Positions 17,977 to 26,581 of a stretch of DNA of 64,000 nucleotides are shown here, one piece after another (within the stretch, counting starts at the first letter, position 1; each line of letters starts with the position of its first letter). Under the pieces are notes generated by a model. It searched no databases, was not told where the DNA came from, and saw only the letters and a program-made list of their open reading frames with translations. This DNA comes from Desulfobacterales bacterium (GTDB lineage Bacteria; Desulfobacterota; Desulfobacteria; Desulfobacterales; JAHEIW01). The stretch is taken from assembly GCA_030066985.1 (NCBI GenBank), contig JASJAN010000002.1:58531-122530 (forward strand), read 5' to 3'. A program made the position numbers and the translations under genes.

Positions 17977-18788
17977 CGTTTCCTCCGCTTGTAGTGCTTG
18001 ACATCGCGGTAGCTGCTCTTGCTGTCGGTATGGCCCACGCCCATATAAAACTCCTGCACGTCGCGATCGTTGAGCAAAAGATCCACCGGGCCATCCAGAA
18101 CCACCCGGCCGTTTTCCATGATATAGCCATATGAGCTGATCTCCAGGGCCATCTGCGCATTCTGCTCCACCAGCAGCATGGTGGTGCCTTCATTTTGATT
18201 GATCTGGCGAATGATCTCAAAGATCTCATCGACCAGCAAGGGCGCCAGGCCCATGGAGGGTTCGTCGAGCATCATCAGCCGGGGCTGGGCTAAAAGCGCC
18301 CGGCTGATGGCCAGCATCTGCTGCTCGCCGCCGCTCAAGTATCCGGCTGTTTGCTTCATGCGCTTTTTTAAGACCGGAAAATAGGCAAAGCACTTGTCCA
18401 GGTCTCGACTGACGCCGCTGCGGTCTTTACGGGTGTAAGCCCCACAGGTTAAATTTTCCTCGACGGTCAGATCCTCGAAGATGTGCCGCCCTTCCATGAT
18501 TTGAAAAATTCCGCGGCGCACAATTTTGTGCGGTGCCAGACCTGCCAGAGACTTTCCCCGGTAATGAATACTGCCTTCGGTAATCTCGCCGTCTTCCAGA
18601 GGTAAAAGTCCGCTGATCGCCTTGAGGGTAGTGGATTTGCCAGCCCCGTTAGATCCCAGCAGCGCCACAATGGCGCCCTCCGGAACTTGCAGGGAAAGAC
18701 CCTTTAATACCAGGATCACATTGTTGTAAATGACTTCGATATTGTTGACTTCCAGAATGGGCGTCAAACCATCCCCCTGTGATACCAT
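17964..18788 (-). CDS. livF: Branched-chain-type ABC transporter ATP-binding protein (LivF-like)
   Basis: 274 residues. Walker A GSNGAGKST, signature SGGEQQML, Walker B MMLDEPSMGLAP and the H-like region TTMLLVEQNAQMALE are present. The ALLGSNGAGKST and MGLAPLLVDEIFE segments are characteristic of LivF rather than LivG. ATG at 18788 chosen over an in-frame TTG at 18791. Separated from the substrate-binding gene upstream by about 350 nt of palindromic sequence and overlapping the acyl-CoA synthetase downstream. Confidence 0.9.
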   Translation of the reverse strand: MVSQGDGLTPILEVNNIEVIYNNVILVLKGLSLQVPEGAIVALLGSNGAGKSTTLKAISGLLPLEDGEITEGSIHYRGKSLAGLAPHKIVRRGIFQIMEGRHIFEDLTVEENLTCGAYTRKDRSGVSRDLDKCFAYFPVLKKRMKQTAGYLSGGEQQMLAISRALLAQPRLMMLDEPSMGLAPLLVDEIFEIIRQINQNEGTTMLLVEQNAQMALEISSYGYIMENGRVVLDGPVDLLLNDRDVQEFYMGVGHTDSKSSYRDVKHYKRRKRWLS

Positions 18789-18813
18789 CAAATCGCCAAA
18801 TTGTTTTCAAAAA

Positions 18814-19000
18814 GCAATTTCAAAACCCCTTTGAGGTATATTTTGCGGTCTTTTGTTAAAAGCGCTTAACGAAGTGTAGCGCAAAATCTTGAACTGTTTG
18901 AGGGCGTTCGCCCGAGTTTTTTCCGCCTATGGCGGATTAGCGGAACGAGTTTAGCGATTTTCAAAAGCCGCAAACCACGGAAAAGGGGTTTTGAAACTGC
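18814..19000. repeat. Long imperfect inverted repeat (about 187 nt)
   Basis: The ends GCAATTTCAAAACCCCTTT (18814-18832) and AAAGGGGTTTTGAAACTGC (18982-19000) are near-perfect inverses. Inner arms also pair (TTTGCGGTCTTTTG with CAAAAGCCGCAAA). At the core is a TCCGCC-TAT-GGCGGA palindrome of the dispersed family. It sits inside the liv operon between the substrate-binding protein and livF; an mRNA hairpin here could limit read-through or protect the upstream message. Confidence 0.5.
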
Positions 19001-19030
19001 TTCAAGACCTTCACATACCTGGATCTTGTA

Positions 19031-19084
19031 CTCGCCCTGTTGAATCCCCTTCGGGAGCCGCTTTGCGGCATTCAACAGGGCGAG
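19031..19084. repeat. Perfect 15-bp hairpin element
   Basis: CTCGCCCTGTTGAAT (19031-19045) pairs with ATTCAACAGGGCGAG (19070-19084). The loop contains a nested palindrome-like CCGCTTTGCGG. It is followed by TCGGAGGCTTTCAA, a phrase also found in the MITE-like element near 59010. No T tract. Confidence 0.6.
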
Positions 19085-19139
19085 TCGGAGGCTTTCAATT
19101 TCCTATTACTTATTATGCAAGGTTCGGCAAACGTCTGGA

Positions 19140-20321
19140 TTAGTCGAGATAAATCCAATCCGACGCCGATACAAACTTCCCGGCTTTCGCCCGGTACACC
19201 TTACCCATGGCCGTCGCGTTGGTGTCGCCAAAGCTGACCAGGCCGGCCAGGCCACCGGTATCCCATTTTTGGACCAGCGGGATAGCGTTCTTTAAATTTT
19301 CGCCGGTGATCGGCAAACCTTTTTCATGCGTGATTTGAGCCAGCTTCACGAAAACCATTCCGGTGAACCAGCCCTGCAGGTAAGAGTTGGGCCGATAGGT
19401 CACCTCCGGGTGGTGCTTTTGGTTGTAGGCCTTGATGTTCTTGATCATGGGCACGTCATCCATGTAGTAATAAGCGTAAGGTGATACGCCCATATAGCCT
19501 TCCCCATCCGGGCCCAGCTTGTCGAGCAGCATCTTGCTCATGGCCCAGAAAGTGCCCATAAAGGTGATATCCAGGCCGAAATCTTTGGCGCCGGTGATCA
19601 CTTCCGGAATCGGTGAAACCACGTAGCCCTGGAATATGCAGTAGTCGGGTTTTTTGCGCTTGAGATCCAGCAACTGGCTGGTGACATCCACGGCCCCGAC
19701 CTTAGTGACTTCTTCGGCGACCACTTCGATACCCAGCTCTTTGGCCAGCTTGCGGGCAAACGGAATCGGGTCGCGCCCGAATTCGGTATCGCTATAGAAA
19801 AATGCCACCCTGGGCGCCACACCTTTTTTCTTGGGATTTTTGGCAATGTATTTCAACAGCACACCAAACTGCTGGGCGTAAGTTGGCCCGCTGACAAAGA
19901 TGTAGGGATTTTTCTCCCGGACGCTAAGCTCTTCTGAGAAGCTGGTTGAGCCGTAAAGCACTTTATAGCGATTGTTGATCTCAGGCGCCAGGGCCTTTCC
20001 CTGGCCAGTGGATTCGCCGTACATCATGGCCGGTTTATCCTGAGCCATCATCTTTTTAAAAGAAGCAATGGCGCGCTTGAGATCATAACCGGTGTCTTCA
20101 TAGATGTATTTAAACTTCATGCCCCCCACGCCACCTTGCTCGTTGGCATAATTTAACGAATCCATCAGTCCGGCATTAAGGTGCTTGCCGGCAAAGGCAA
20201 AACGGCCGGTGATCGGCTGGCAAGCACCCACTTTGATAACATCCGCTGCAATCACATTCCCCGCTGACCCGAACAAAAACAGCATCAACGTCAGTGCCAT
20301 TAAGATTCTAACGTGTTTCAT
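19140..20321 (-). CDS. Branched-chain-type ABC transporter periplasmic substrate-binding protein (LivK-like)
   Basis: 393 residues from the chosen start. Signal peptide MKHVRILMALTLMLFLFGSA to about residue 26, then a Peripla_BP_6 type I fold (DVIKVGACQPITGRFAFAGK, GVAPRVAFFYSDTEFGRD, FQGYVVSPIPEVI). Family ligands include branched-chain amino acids, amides, urea and aromatic acids. The adjacent acyl-CoA synthetase points to a carboxylate. Translation starts at ATG 20321 because AAAGGAGTCAGCT precedes it; the open frame extends 27 codons further without a ribosome site. Confidence 0.92.
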   Translation of the reverse strand: MKHVRILMALTLMLFLFGSAGNVIAADVIKVGACQPITGRFAFAGKHLNAGLMDSLNYANEQGGVGGMKFKYIYEDTGYDLKRAIASFKKMMAQDKPAMMYGESTGQGKALAPEINNRYKVLYGSTSFSEELSVREKNPYIFVSGPTYAQQFGVLLKYIAKNPKKKGVAPRVAFFYSDTEFGRDPIPFARKLAKELGIEVVAEEVTKVGAVDVTSQLLDLKRKKPDYCIFQGYVVSPIPEVITGAKDFGLDITFMGTFWAMSKMLLDKLGPDGEGYMGVSPYAYYYMDDVPMIKNIKAYNQKHHPEVTYRPNSYLQGWFTGMVFVKLAQITHEKGLPITGENLKNAIPLVQKWDTGGLAGLVSFGDTNATAMGKVYRAKAGKFVSASDWIYLD

Positions 20322-20572
20322 AGCTGACTCCTTTCCATTTGGGTTATAATTTCGATGATTGTCAGTTCTTTCCTGTACACAACTCGACAGCCTTTCTAAC
20401 AAAAACAGGTTTTCTATCAGGTTAACCGGTTGTGCCCGTTATAAAAAATGTATGTTTATAGTTAATCCGCCTGCGGCGGACCAACGGGTAACGGGCTCAA
20501 CTCATAAAATCCGGACACTTTGAACCGAAATAAGCACAAGCTTTTAGCGCTCGATACTGTTCGAGGTAGCTC

Positions 20573-21616
20573 CTAATACTCAAAGGGCCACAGCCGAAAA
20601 TAATCTTTCACACGACGCCACATTTCAGCCAATCCATGGGGCTCGAAAACCAGAAACACCACAATGAGCAGACCGAAAACGACCTGCTGCAGCGGAAACA
20701 GATAGCCCATGGCCTGGGGGAAAGCATCCACCATCAGGCTCAGTGTGTTTTTGAGTATTTCAGGCACCAGGGTCATGAATATGGCACCCAAAATAGCGCC
20801 CAGCACACTGCCCAGCCCGCCGACAATAATCATGGCCAGATAGCGAATACTTTCCATCAGCGGAAAATGTTCAGGGGTCACGGTTCTTAAAAAGTTAACC
20901 CACAGACACCCCGCGACTCCGGCCATAAAAGAACTGATGCCAAAGGCGTACATTTTATAGTGCAACAGGTTGATGCCCATCAATTCGGCTGAAATATCCC
21001 GGTCACGGATGGCGATAAAAGCCCGACCGACACGCGTCCGAAAAATATTGCGCGCTAATGTCACACAAATGACCACCACCGCCAGGGTCACAAAATAGAA
21101 CTTAAATTCATTATCCAGCGAAAATCCCAGCACAGTTGGCACAGGCAGGTTGATGCCCCGAATACCGCCGGTCATGGACTCCCAGTGCACGAAAATAAAC
21201 TCAAAGATAACCTGGGCAGCCAGCGTGGCAATGCATAAATATAAGCCCTTCATTCGCATTGAGGGCCCACCGACGATCAGACCAAAAACAGCGGCCGACA
21301 GCCCGGATAACGGCAGGCACAGTAAAAAAGGCACCCCCAGCCGGGTCGTTAAAATCGCCGCGGTATAAGCGCCGATACCCACAAAAGCCGCATGCCCCAG
21401 AGAGATCTGACCGGCAAAACCAGTTAAAATATTGAGCCCCACCGCCGCCACAATGGCCACGCCCACCAGATTGGCCATGTACAACCCGTAATTGCCGACA
21501 ACAAAGGGAAATAATAAAAGGGCCACAAATAAAATACCCAACCAGAAACGAACCGTGGGTGTTTTAAAAACCGCTTCATCTGCGACATAACTATCTTTAA
21601 AATCTCCAATTCGCAT
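20573..21616 (-). CDS. livM: Branched-chain-type ABC transporter permease (LivM-like)
   Basis: 347 residues with about ten membrane helices. The LivM signature region is clear: VGLNILTGFAGQISLGHAAF near residue 60 and the conserved loop FIAIRDRDISAELMGINLL (EAA-like contact with the ATPases). The C-terminus is short and charged (EMWRRVKDYFRLWPFEY). 15 nt separate it from the livH-like gene. Confidence 0.92.
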   Translation of the reverse strand: MRIGDFKDSYVADEAVFKTPTVRFWLGILFVALLLFPFVVGNYGLYMANLVGVAIVAAVGLNILTGFAGQISLGHAAFVGIGAYTAAILTTRLGVPFLLCLPLSGLSAAVFGLIVGGPSMRMKGLYLCIATLAAQVIFEFIFVHWESMTGGIRGINLPVPTVLGFSLDNEFKFYFVTLAVVVICVTLARNIFRTRVGRAFIAIRDRDISAELMGINLLHYKMYAFGISSFMAGVAGCLWVNFLRTVTPEHFPLMESIRYLAMIIVGGLGSVLGAILGAIFMTLVPEILKNTLSLMVDAFPQAMGYLFPLQQVVFGLLIVVFLVFEPHGLAEMWRRVKDYFRLWPFEY

Positions 21617-21631
21617 ACGAACAATTGTCCC

Positions 21632-22516
21632 CTAAAGCCTTTCGATTTCTTCTTTGCCGAAAAGACCGTATGGCTTGATTAACAGTATCAGTACCAGCAC
21701 AACAAACGGCGCCACATCTTTAACCCCACCGCGAAAATAGGGGTCCAAATAGCCGCCGGCCAAGTTTTCGATGATGCCCATGATGAAACCGGCCAAAACA
21801 GCACCGCCTATGGAATCCAGGCCGCCAAGAATAACCACCGGAAATATTTTAAGACCGATATGCCCCAGGGTAGGGTGCACGCCGCCGATGTTGCCGATGA
21901 TAATCCCGCCCAGGGTGGCGGCAACGGCCCCAAAAGCCCAGGAAAGCGTAAACATGGCCTTGACGTTAATACCCATCGAAAAAGAAGCGCTTTGATCTGC
22001 GGCCGTGGCGCGCATGGCGATGCCAACTTTGGCGTATTTAAACAGCAGCGCAAAGACAATCACGACCACAACCGCCAAAACAAATCCGTAAAAAAGGTTG
22101 GAGCGGATGACGATTTCACCGATAATGATCGGGGCCCGGGGCACGATCGCTGGAAAACTGCGAAAATCAGATCCCCACACCATTTCGGCAATGCCCATCA
22201 AAATTGAACTCAGACCGATGGTCACCATAACGATGCTGATGGTGGGCTGCCCGAGCATGTGTCTCAATACCAGGCGCTCAACCGTAAAGCCCAGCAGCGC
22301 AGCACCGGCCATGACACCGATAAAAGCGGGGATGGCTGGCAGGCCCAGATAAACCATAAAAGAATAAAAAAAATAGGCCCCGATCATCATGAATTCGCCG
22401 GTTGCGAAATTGATGATGCTCGTGGCCTTATATATCAGCACAAAACCCAGAGCGATTAGCGCGTAAACCCCCCCGACCGCAAAACCGCTAACGAGCAATT
22501 GTAGAAATATGTCCAT
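21632..22516 (-). CDS. livH: Branched-chain-type ABC transporter permease (LivH-like)
   Basis: 294 residues. LivH features: GVYALIALGFVLIYKATSII near the N-terminus, GIAMRATAADQSASFSMGIN (ATPase contact loop), and glycine-rich LGGIIIGNIGGVHPTLG. Start ATG 22516 overlaps the last 29 nt of livG; AAAAAGGCGCGCA precedes it. Confidence 0.92.
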   Translation of the reverse strand: MDIFLQLLVSGFAVGGVYALIALGFVLIYKATSIINFATGEFMMIGAYFFYSFMVYLGLPAIPAFIGVMAGAALLGFTVERLVLRHMLGQPTISIVMVTIGLSSILMGIAEMVWGSDFRSFPAIVPRAPIIIGEIVIRSNLFYGFVLAVVVVIVFALLFKYAKVGIAMRATAADQSASFSMGINVKAMFTLSWAFGAVAATLGGIIIGNIGGVHPTLGHIGLKIFPVVILGGLDSIGGAVLAGFIMGIIENLAGGYLDPYFRGGVKDVAPFVVLVLILLIKPYGLFGKEEIERL

Positions 22517-23288
22517 TGCGCGCCTTTTTCTCTCCCAGGTAGGCTTTGATCACCTCCGGGTGCTGTTGAACATCCTCGGGCTTACCCTCTGCCAGTTTCT
22601 GGCCAAAGTTGAGAACCAAAACCCGATCAGAGATATCCATGATCACTTTCATATCGTGCTCAATCAGCACGATGGTCATGTTGCGCTCCTCATTGATGTC
22701 CAGAATAAACCGGGCCATATCTTCGGTTTCTTCGGCATTCATGCCGGTGACCGGCTCGTCCATCAACAGTATTTTCGGCCGCATTGCTAACGCACGGCCA
22801 AGTTCGACGCGTTTTTGGAGACCGTAAGCCAATGATCCCACCGGCAGCTTCCGGATGGCTTCGATTTCCAAAAAATCGATAATCTCTTCTTCGACTTTGC
22901 GCCTGAGCGCCATCTCTTCCCGATGGGCCGGCCCCCAGTAACACAAAGATGCCAGCAGACCGGTTTTCAGATGGCTATGGGCGCCGAGTTTGATATTGTC
23001 CAAAGCGGACATGCCGCGATACAAGGCGATATTTTGAAAAGTACGGCCGATGCCAAGGGCGGCGCGCCGATGCGCTGCCATGTGGGTGATGTCCTGGCCG
23101 TCAAAAGAAATTTGTCCTTCGTCGGGATGATAAAAACCGCTGATGCTATTTAGAATGGATGTCTTACCGGCGCCGTTGGGTCCAATGATGGCAAAAACTT
23201 CGCCCGGGATAACCTCAAAGCTGACATCGGACAAAACCTGCAGGCCACCGAAAGATAAAGAGAGGTTGCTGACCGCAAGAAGGCTCAT
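22488..23288 (-). CDS. livG: Branched-chain-type ABC transporter ATP-binding protein (LivG-like)
   Basis: 266 residues. Walker A GPNGAGKTS, LivG-specific GRTFQNIALY, signature-region YGLQKRVELGRALAM (noncanonical but typical of LivG), Walker B ILLMDEPVTGMNAEE, and His-loop MTIVLIEHDMKVIMD. First gene of the importer-synthetase operon (livG-livH-livM-substrate protein-livF-synthetase). Its promoter should lie in the 435-nt region upstream. Confidence 0.92.
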   Translation of the reverse strand: MSLLAVSNLSLSFGGLQVLSDVSFEVIPGEVFAIIGPNGAGKTSILNSISGFYHPDEGQISFDGQDITHMAAHRRAALGIGRTFQNIALYRGMSALDNIKLGAHSHLKTGLLASLCYWGPAHREEMALRRKVEEEIIDFLEIEAIRKLPVGSLAYGLQKRVELGRALAMRPKILLMDEPVTGMNAEETEDMARFILDINEERNMTIVLIEHDMKVIMDISDRVLVLNFGQKLAEGKPEDVQQHPEVIKAYLGEKKARNGHISTIAR

Positions 23289-23724
23289 GCATTTTTCTAT
23301 AGCCTATGGTGCGGCGATGCGCAAGACTGGAATATCATGCCGGGAAAGAACTACGTGTTTGAGGGACTTGAGCGTTATAATCGCCCGATGGCGCTGACAG
23401 TTGACGGTGTACATGCTTTTTATGCAGAACTGAATATCGGTCTTTGCTGCGGTCAAGGGGTATATTTTCGCGGACAAGATACCAGGCTAATATTGATGGG
23501 GCCTATCATCGGCACCCAAAATTTCAATCATAACCTTTTACCGTTCACAAAAAGCTGAGCAGCTGTCGACAGGCACCGCCGTGTGCACACGCCAAAATAA
23601 TTTGGGAGTGGTGCCGTTAAGCAATTGTGTGCAGATTATCTTGTCCGGCTAAAAAACACCCCTTGACCTGCAAAACGACCCGACCGCTCAGGCATTCACT
23701 GGAAAAGGGGAGAAAAAATGCGTA
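23289..23724. other. Intergenic region without a recognisable gene
   Basis: About 435 nt between livG and glk, both on the minus strand. It must carry the liv operon promoter, but no operator or hairpin stands out. An open frame of 73 codons at 23337-23558 on the plus strand has no ribosome site or recognisable protein pattern and is not called. Confidence 0.5.
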
Positions 23725-24741
23725 TTACAGATTCAGCGCGCAATGGGCAGCGCCCAGCAGCGCGGCTTTGTCGTTAAGGATCACCCGCACCGCAATTTTT
23801 TCCATAAATTCTTTAAAGCGGCCCTTGGCAATGAACGCATCCATGAAATCCTTGCGCTCAAGAGCAGGTAATATTTTGGGTGGAATGCCACCGCCTAAGA
23901 ACAGGCCTCCGGTCGTCATACCCGTGAGGGCCACATTGCCGGCAACAGATCCGAAAATGCGGCAAAACCGCTTCAAGGCCGCCCGGCAGAGCGGATCGTT
24001 GCCGTCAATGGCGCTGGCGGTAATCACGCGTGCGGCATCGGCTGTGCGCATGGCCTTTTTAACTTTGGGCGATTCGGCGATGCCGCCGATAAATTTCAGA
24101 CCGTTATAAATATTAACCAATCCCTCACCGGAAAGCACGCGCTCTGCACTAACATAACCAAAGCGGGCGTACAGATAGTGCCACAGATCGATCTCGGATT
24201 CATCAGCGGGGGGAAAACCCGCATGCCCGCCCTCGGAGGCTACCGGGCGGTAACGACCATCCGCATACACCAGCAAGGCCAGCCCCAAGCCGGTGCCCGG
24301 CGCCACCAGACCGATGTTTTGGTTTTTGTGAACCCTGAGGCCGTTTAGCGCAGTGACCTCACGGTGGTTAAGCAATGGTATGGCAAGGGCAGTGCCGGTC
24401 AGATCGTTGATCAAGCGCACCTGCTGCCAGCCAAAGCGCTTTTGCAGCTTTTTCTCCGATACGACCCAGGGAAGGTTGGTGGTACGACATTCACCGTTGA
24501 TCACCGGCCCGGCAATACCGAAGCAGGCCTTTTTGATCTTTGCCGGATAGCGCTGGTGCATTTTGTCGATGATGGTTTCAAGGCTGCTCGCCTCCCGGCT
24601 GGAAAATTTGGCCGACACCAGGGCTTTGGGGCGAGACTTTCCGGTAACATACAGACCGAGGTTGGTTTTGGTGCCGCCAATATCGCCGGCCAGCACACAG
24701 GCCGATTCTTTAAAAGATTTGGTTTTAGGTTTCGACATCAT
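23725..24741 (-). CDS. glk: Glucokinase (bacterial Glk, ROK-unrelated type)
   Basis: 338 residues. The phosphate-1 motif is LAGDIGGTKTNLGLY. The substrate-site motif CFGIAGPV-x-GECRTTNLPW contains the NLPW signature of group-I glucokinases, and further motifs are GLVAPGTGLGLALL, SEGGHAGFPP (catalytic-site region) and GGLFLGGGIPPKILP. It phosphorylates glucose to glucose-6-phosphate with ATP in the cytoplasm. Two tandem ATGs (24741, 24738) behind AAGG make the start uncertain by one codon. The nearby GH63-type glucosidase on the opposite strand could supply glucose. Confidence 0.93.
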   Translation of the reverse strand: MMSKPKTKSFKESACVLAGDIGGTKTNLGLYVTGKSRPKALVSAKFSSREASSLETIIDKMHQRYPAKIKKACFGIAGPVINGECRTTNLPWVVSEKKLQKRFGWQQVRLINDLTGTALAIPLLNHREVTALNGLRVHKNQNIGLVAPGTGLGLALLVYADGRYRPVASEGGHAGFPPADESEIDLWHYLYARFGYVSAERVLSGEGLVNIYNGLKFIGGIAESPKVKKAMRTADAARVITASAIDGNDPLCRAALKRFCRIFGSVAGNVALTGMTTGGLFLGGGIPPKILPALERKDFMDAFIAKGRFKEFMEKIAVRVILNDKAALLGAAHCALNL

Positions 24742-24808
24742 CAAGAGGCCTTGTCTTGAGTTATCGTTCAGGGCACTTAAATTCCTGTGCTTGATCGCAG
24801 TATTACCA

Positions 24809-26335
24809 CTACCGTCGCCACTTTAAAAGCGTATTAAAAATTTTGTGCACCCGGGGCGTCAGCCGCGTGCGGTTGTATGCATCACCTGCTTTTTTAATGG
24901 CTTCGGCCTGGGTCGGATACGGGTGAATCGTACGAGCGATAGTACCCAATCCGGCACCCGCAGTCATGGCCACCGTGATTTCGGAAATCATATCCCCGGC
25001 GTGCCGGCAGACCATGGTCGCCCCCAGTATTTCATCGGTTCCCTTTTTTACATACACATCCAAAAACCCGTCGTCATCGCCTTCAAGGATGGCGCGGTCA
25101 ACCGTATTCATTTCAACGGTAATGGTTTCCACCGCCATGCCCTTTTCTTCTGCCTCATGGGGGTAAAGACCTACATGGGCCACTTCCGGATCCGTGTAGG
25201 TGCACCAGGGAACTGTCAGGGCGTTTGATTTTGAGCGACCGAAAAACAGAGCATTTTGAATAACAATGCGCGCGGTGGCATCGGCGGTATGGGTAAATTT
25301 GTACGGAAAGCATATATCTCCGGCGGCATAGATATGACGGTTGGTGGTTTGCAAACGCTCGTTGACCTGAACACCTTTTTTGTCATAGGCCACACCGGCT
25401 GATTCCAAATTCAATCCTTCCACATTCGGTGTGCGCCCGACTGCCAGCAGCAGTTGATCGACCACCTCATCATACTGATTGCCGTGGGAGTCGACCACCA
25501 GATGAATTCCGTCGGTTTGCTTGCGGATTTCAAGGTTTTTGCCGCAGCATCTGAGTTTAACGCCGTCTTGCGCCATGACCTTTTCCACGACTTCAGCCGC
25601 ACGCGGCGCATCGTTGGGCATAATGCCATGCATGGCCTCGATTAAAATGACATCACTGCCGAAGCGGGCAAATGATTGCGCCAGCTCACAGCCGATGGGG
25701 CCTGCTCCGATCACCCCCAATCGCCGGGGCAATTCGGTAAGTGAGAAAACCGTTTCATTGGTCAAAAATTCCACTTCGGATAGACCGGGTATGGGCAGCT
25801 CCAATGCGCGTGAGCCGGTCGCAATGCAGGCCCTGGCAAATTTTATGGCCTTGCCGCCCACTTCGATAGTATCGGGTGATGTAAATCGAGCAGACCCTAA
25901 AAACACATCCATGCCAAGCGCTTTGAACCGTTGGGCCGAATCATGTTTGCTGATATCGGCGCGCAGACGCCGCAGGCGTTCCATGATCGCTGCAAAATCG
26001 ACGCGAACACCATCGGGCACGTGGATACCGTATTGACCAACAGCGCGCACATCGGCTGCAGCGCGCGCAGCCCGGATCAGGGCCTTGGAAGGCACGCAGC
26101 CAACATTTAAGCAATCGCCCCCCATCAGACTGCGCTCAATTAGGGCCACTTTGCCACCCAAACCGGCGGTGCCAGCGGCGGTGATCAGTCCGGCGGTTCC
26201 AGCACCGATGACCGCCATGTTGTAGCGGCCATCAGGCTCTGGATTGATCCAGTCTGAAGGGTGAACATTTCCGATCAGTCGCTGGTTATGGGCATCATAT
26301 GGCTGGGCCTGTGGAAATTCATTTGGATTTAACAT
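24809..26335 (-). CDS. MerA/Lpd-like FAD pyridine-nucleotide disulfide oxidoreductase
   Basis: 508 residues from the chosen start. FAD motif MAVIGAGTAGLITAAGTAGL, redox-active disulfide GGDCLNVGCVPSKAL, NAD(P) motif LGVIGAGPIGCELAQSF, and the C-terminal dimer-interface His-Pro pair in TIHPYPTQAEAIKK. The organisation is that of mercuric reductase/dihydrolipoamide dehydrogenase relatives, but there is no heavy-metal domain, no C-terminal vicinal Cys pair and no mer or 2-oxoacid dehydrogenase genes nearby. The open frame continues 33 codons upstream; AAAGGAACAGCG before ATG 26335 decides the start. Confidence 0.9.
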   Translation of the reverse strand: MLNPNEFPQAQPYDAHNQRLIGNVHPSDWINPEPDGRYNMAVIGAGTAGLITAAGTAGLGGKVALIERSLMGGDCLNVGCVPSKALIRAARAAADVRAVGQYGIHVPDGVRVDFAAIMERLRRLRADISKHDSAQRFKALGMDVFLGSARFTSPDTIEVGGKAIKFARACIATGSRALELPIPGLSEVEFLTNETVFSLTELPRRLGVIGAGPIGCELAQSFARFGSDVILIEAMHGIMPNDAPRAAEVVEKVMAQDGVKLRCCGKNLEIRKQTDGIHLVVDSHGNQYDEVVDQLLLAVGRTPNVEGLNLESAGVAYDKKGVQVNERLQTTNRHIYAAGDICFPYKFTHTADATARIVIQNALFFGRSKSNALTVPWCTYTDPEVAHVGLYPHEAEEKGMAVETITVEMNTVDRAILEGDDDGFLDVYVKKGTDEILGATMVCRHAGDMISEITVAMTAGAGLGTIARTIHPYPTQAEAIKKAGDAYNRTRLTPRVHKIFNTLLKWRR

Positions 26336-26581
26336 CGCTGTTCCTTTCTGCGCGATCAAAATGACGAATGTAATCAATTGAACAATAAGAAGACAAAACC
26401 AGGCTGTCAAAGAAGACACTTTTTGCTTTGGCATAACTGTCGATTGGGAATTCGAAACCTTACGCGTTTATGGCTGGCAATTTTATTTTTTTGTGCAAGG
26501 GCCACAGCAGCCGATCCACCGAGTTGACAAGTCCTGCTTAGTGGTTAACTAATCCATCATATACGCAATTGAGGAAATCTT

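Noticed and set aside
23337..23558. 73-codon frame upstream of livG
   Set aside because: No ribosome site or family pattern; occupies the likely promoter region of the liv operon.
24809..26335. Assignment of the flavoprotein as mercuric reductase
   Set aside because: No N-terminal heavy-metal domain, no C-terminal Cys-Cys and no mer genes nearby; kept as MerA/Lpd-like.
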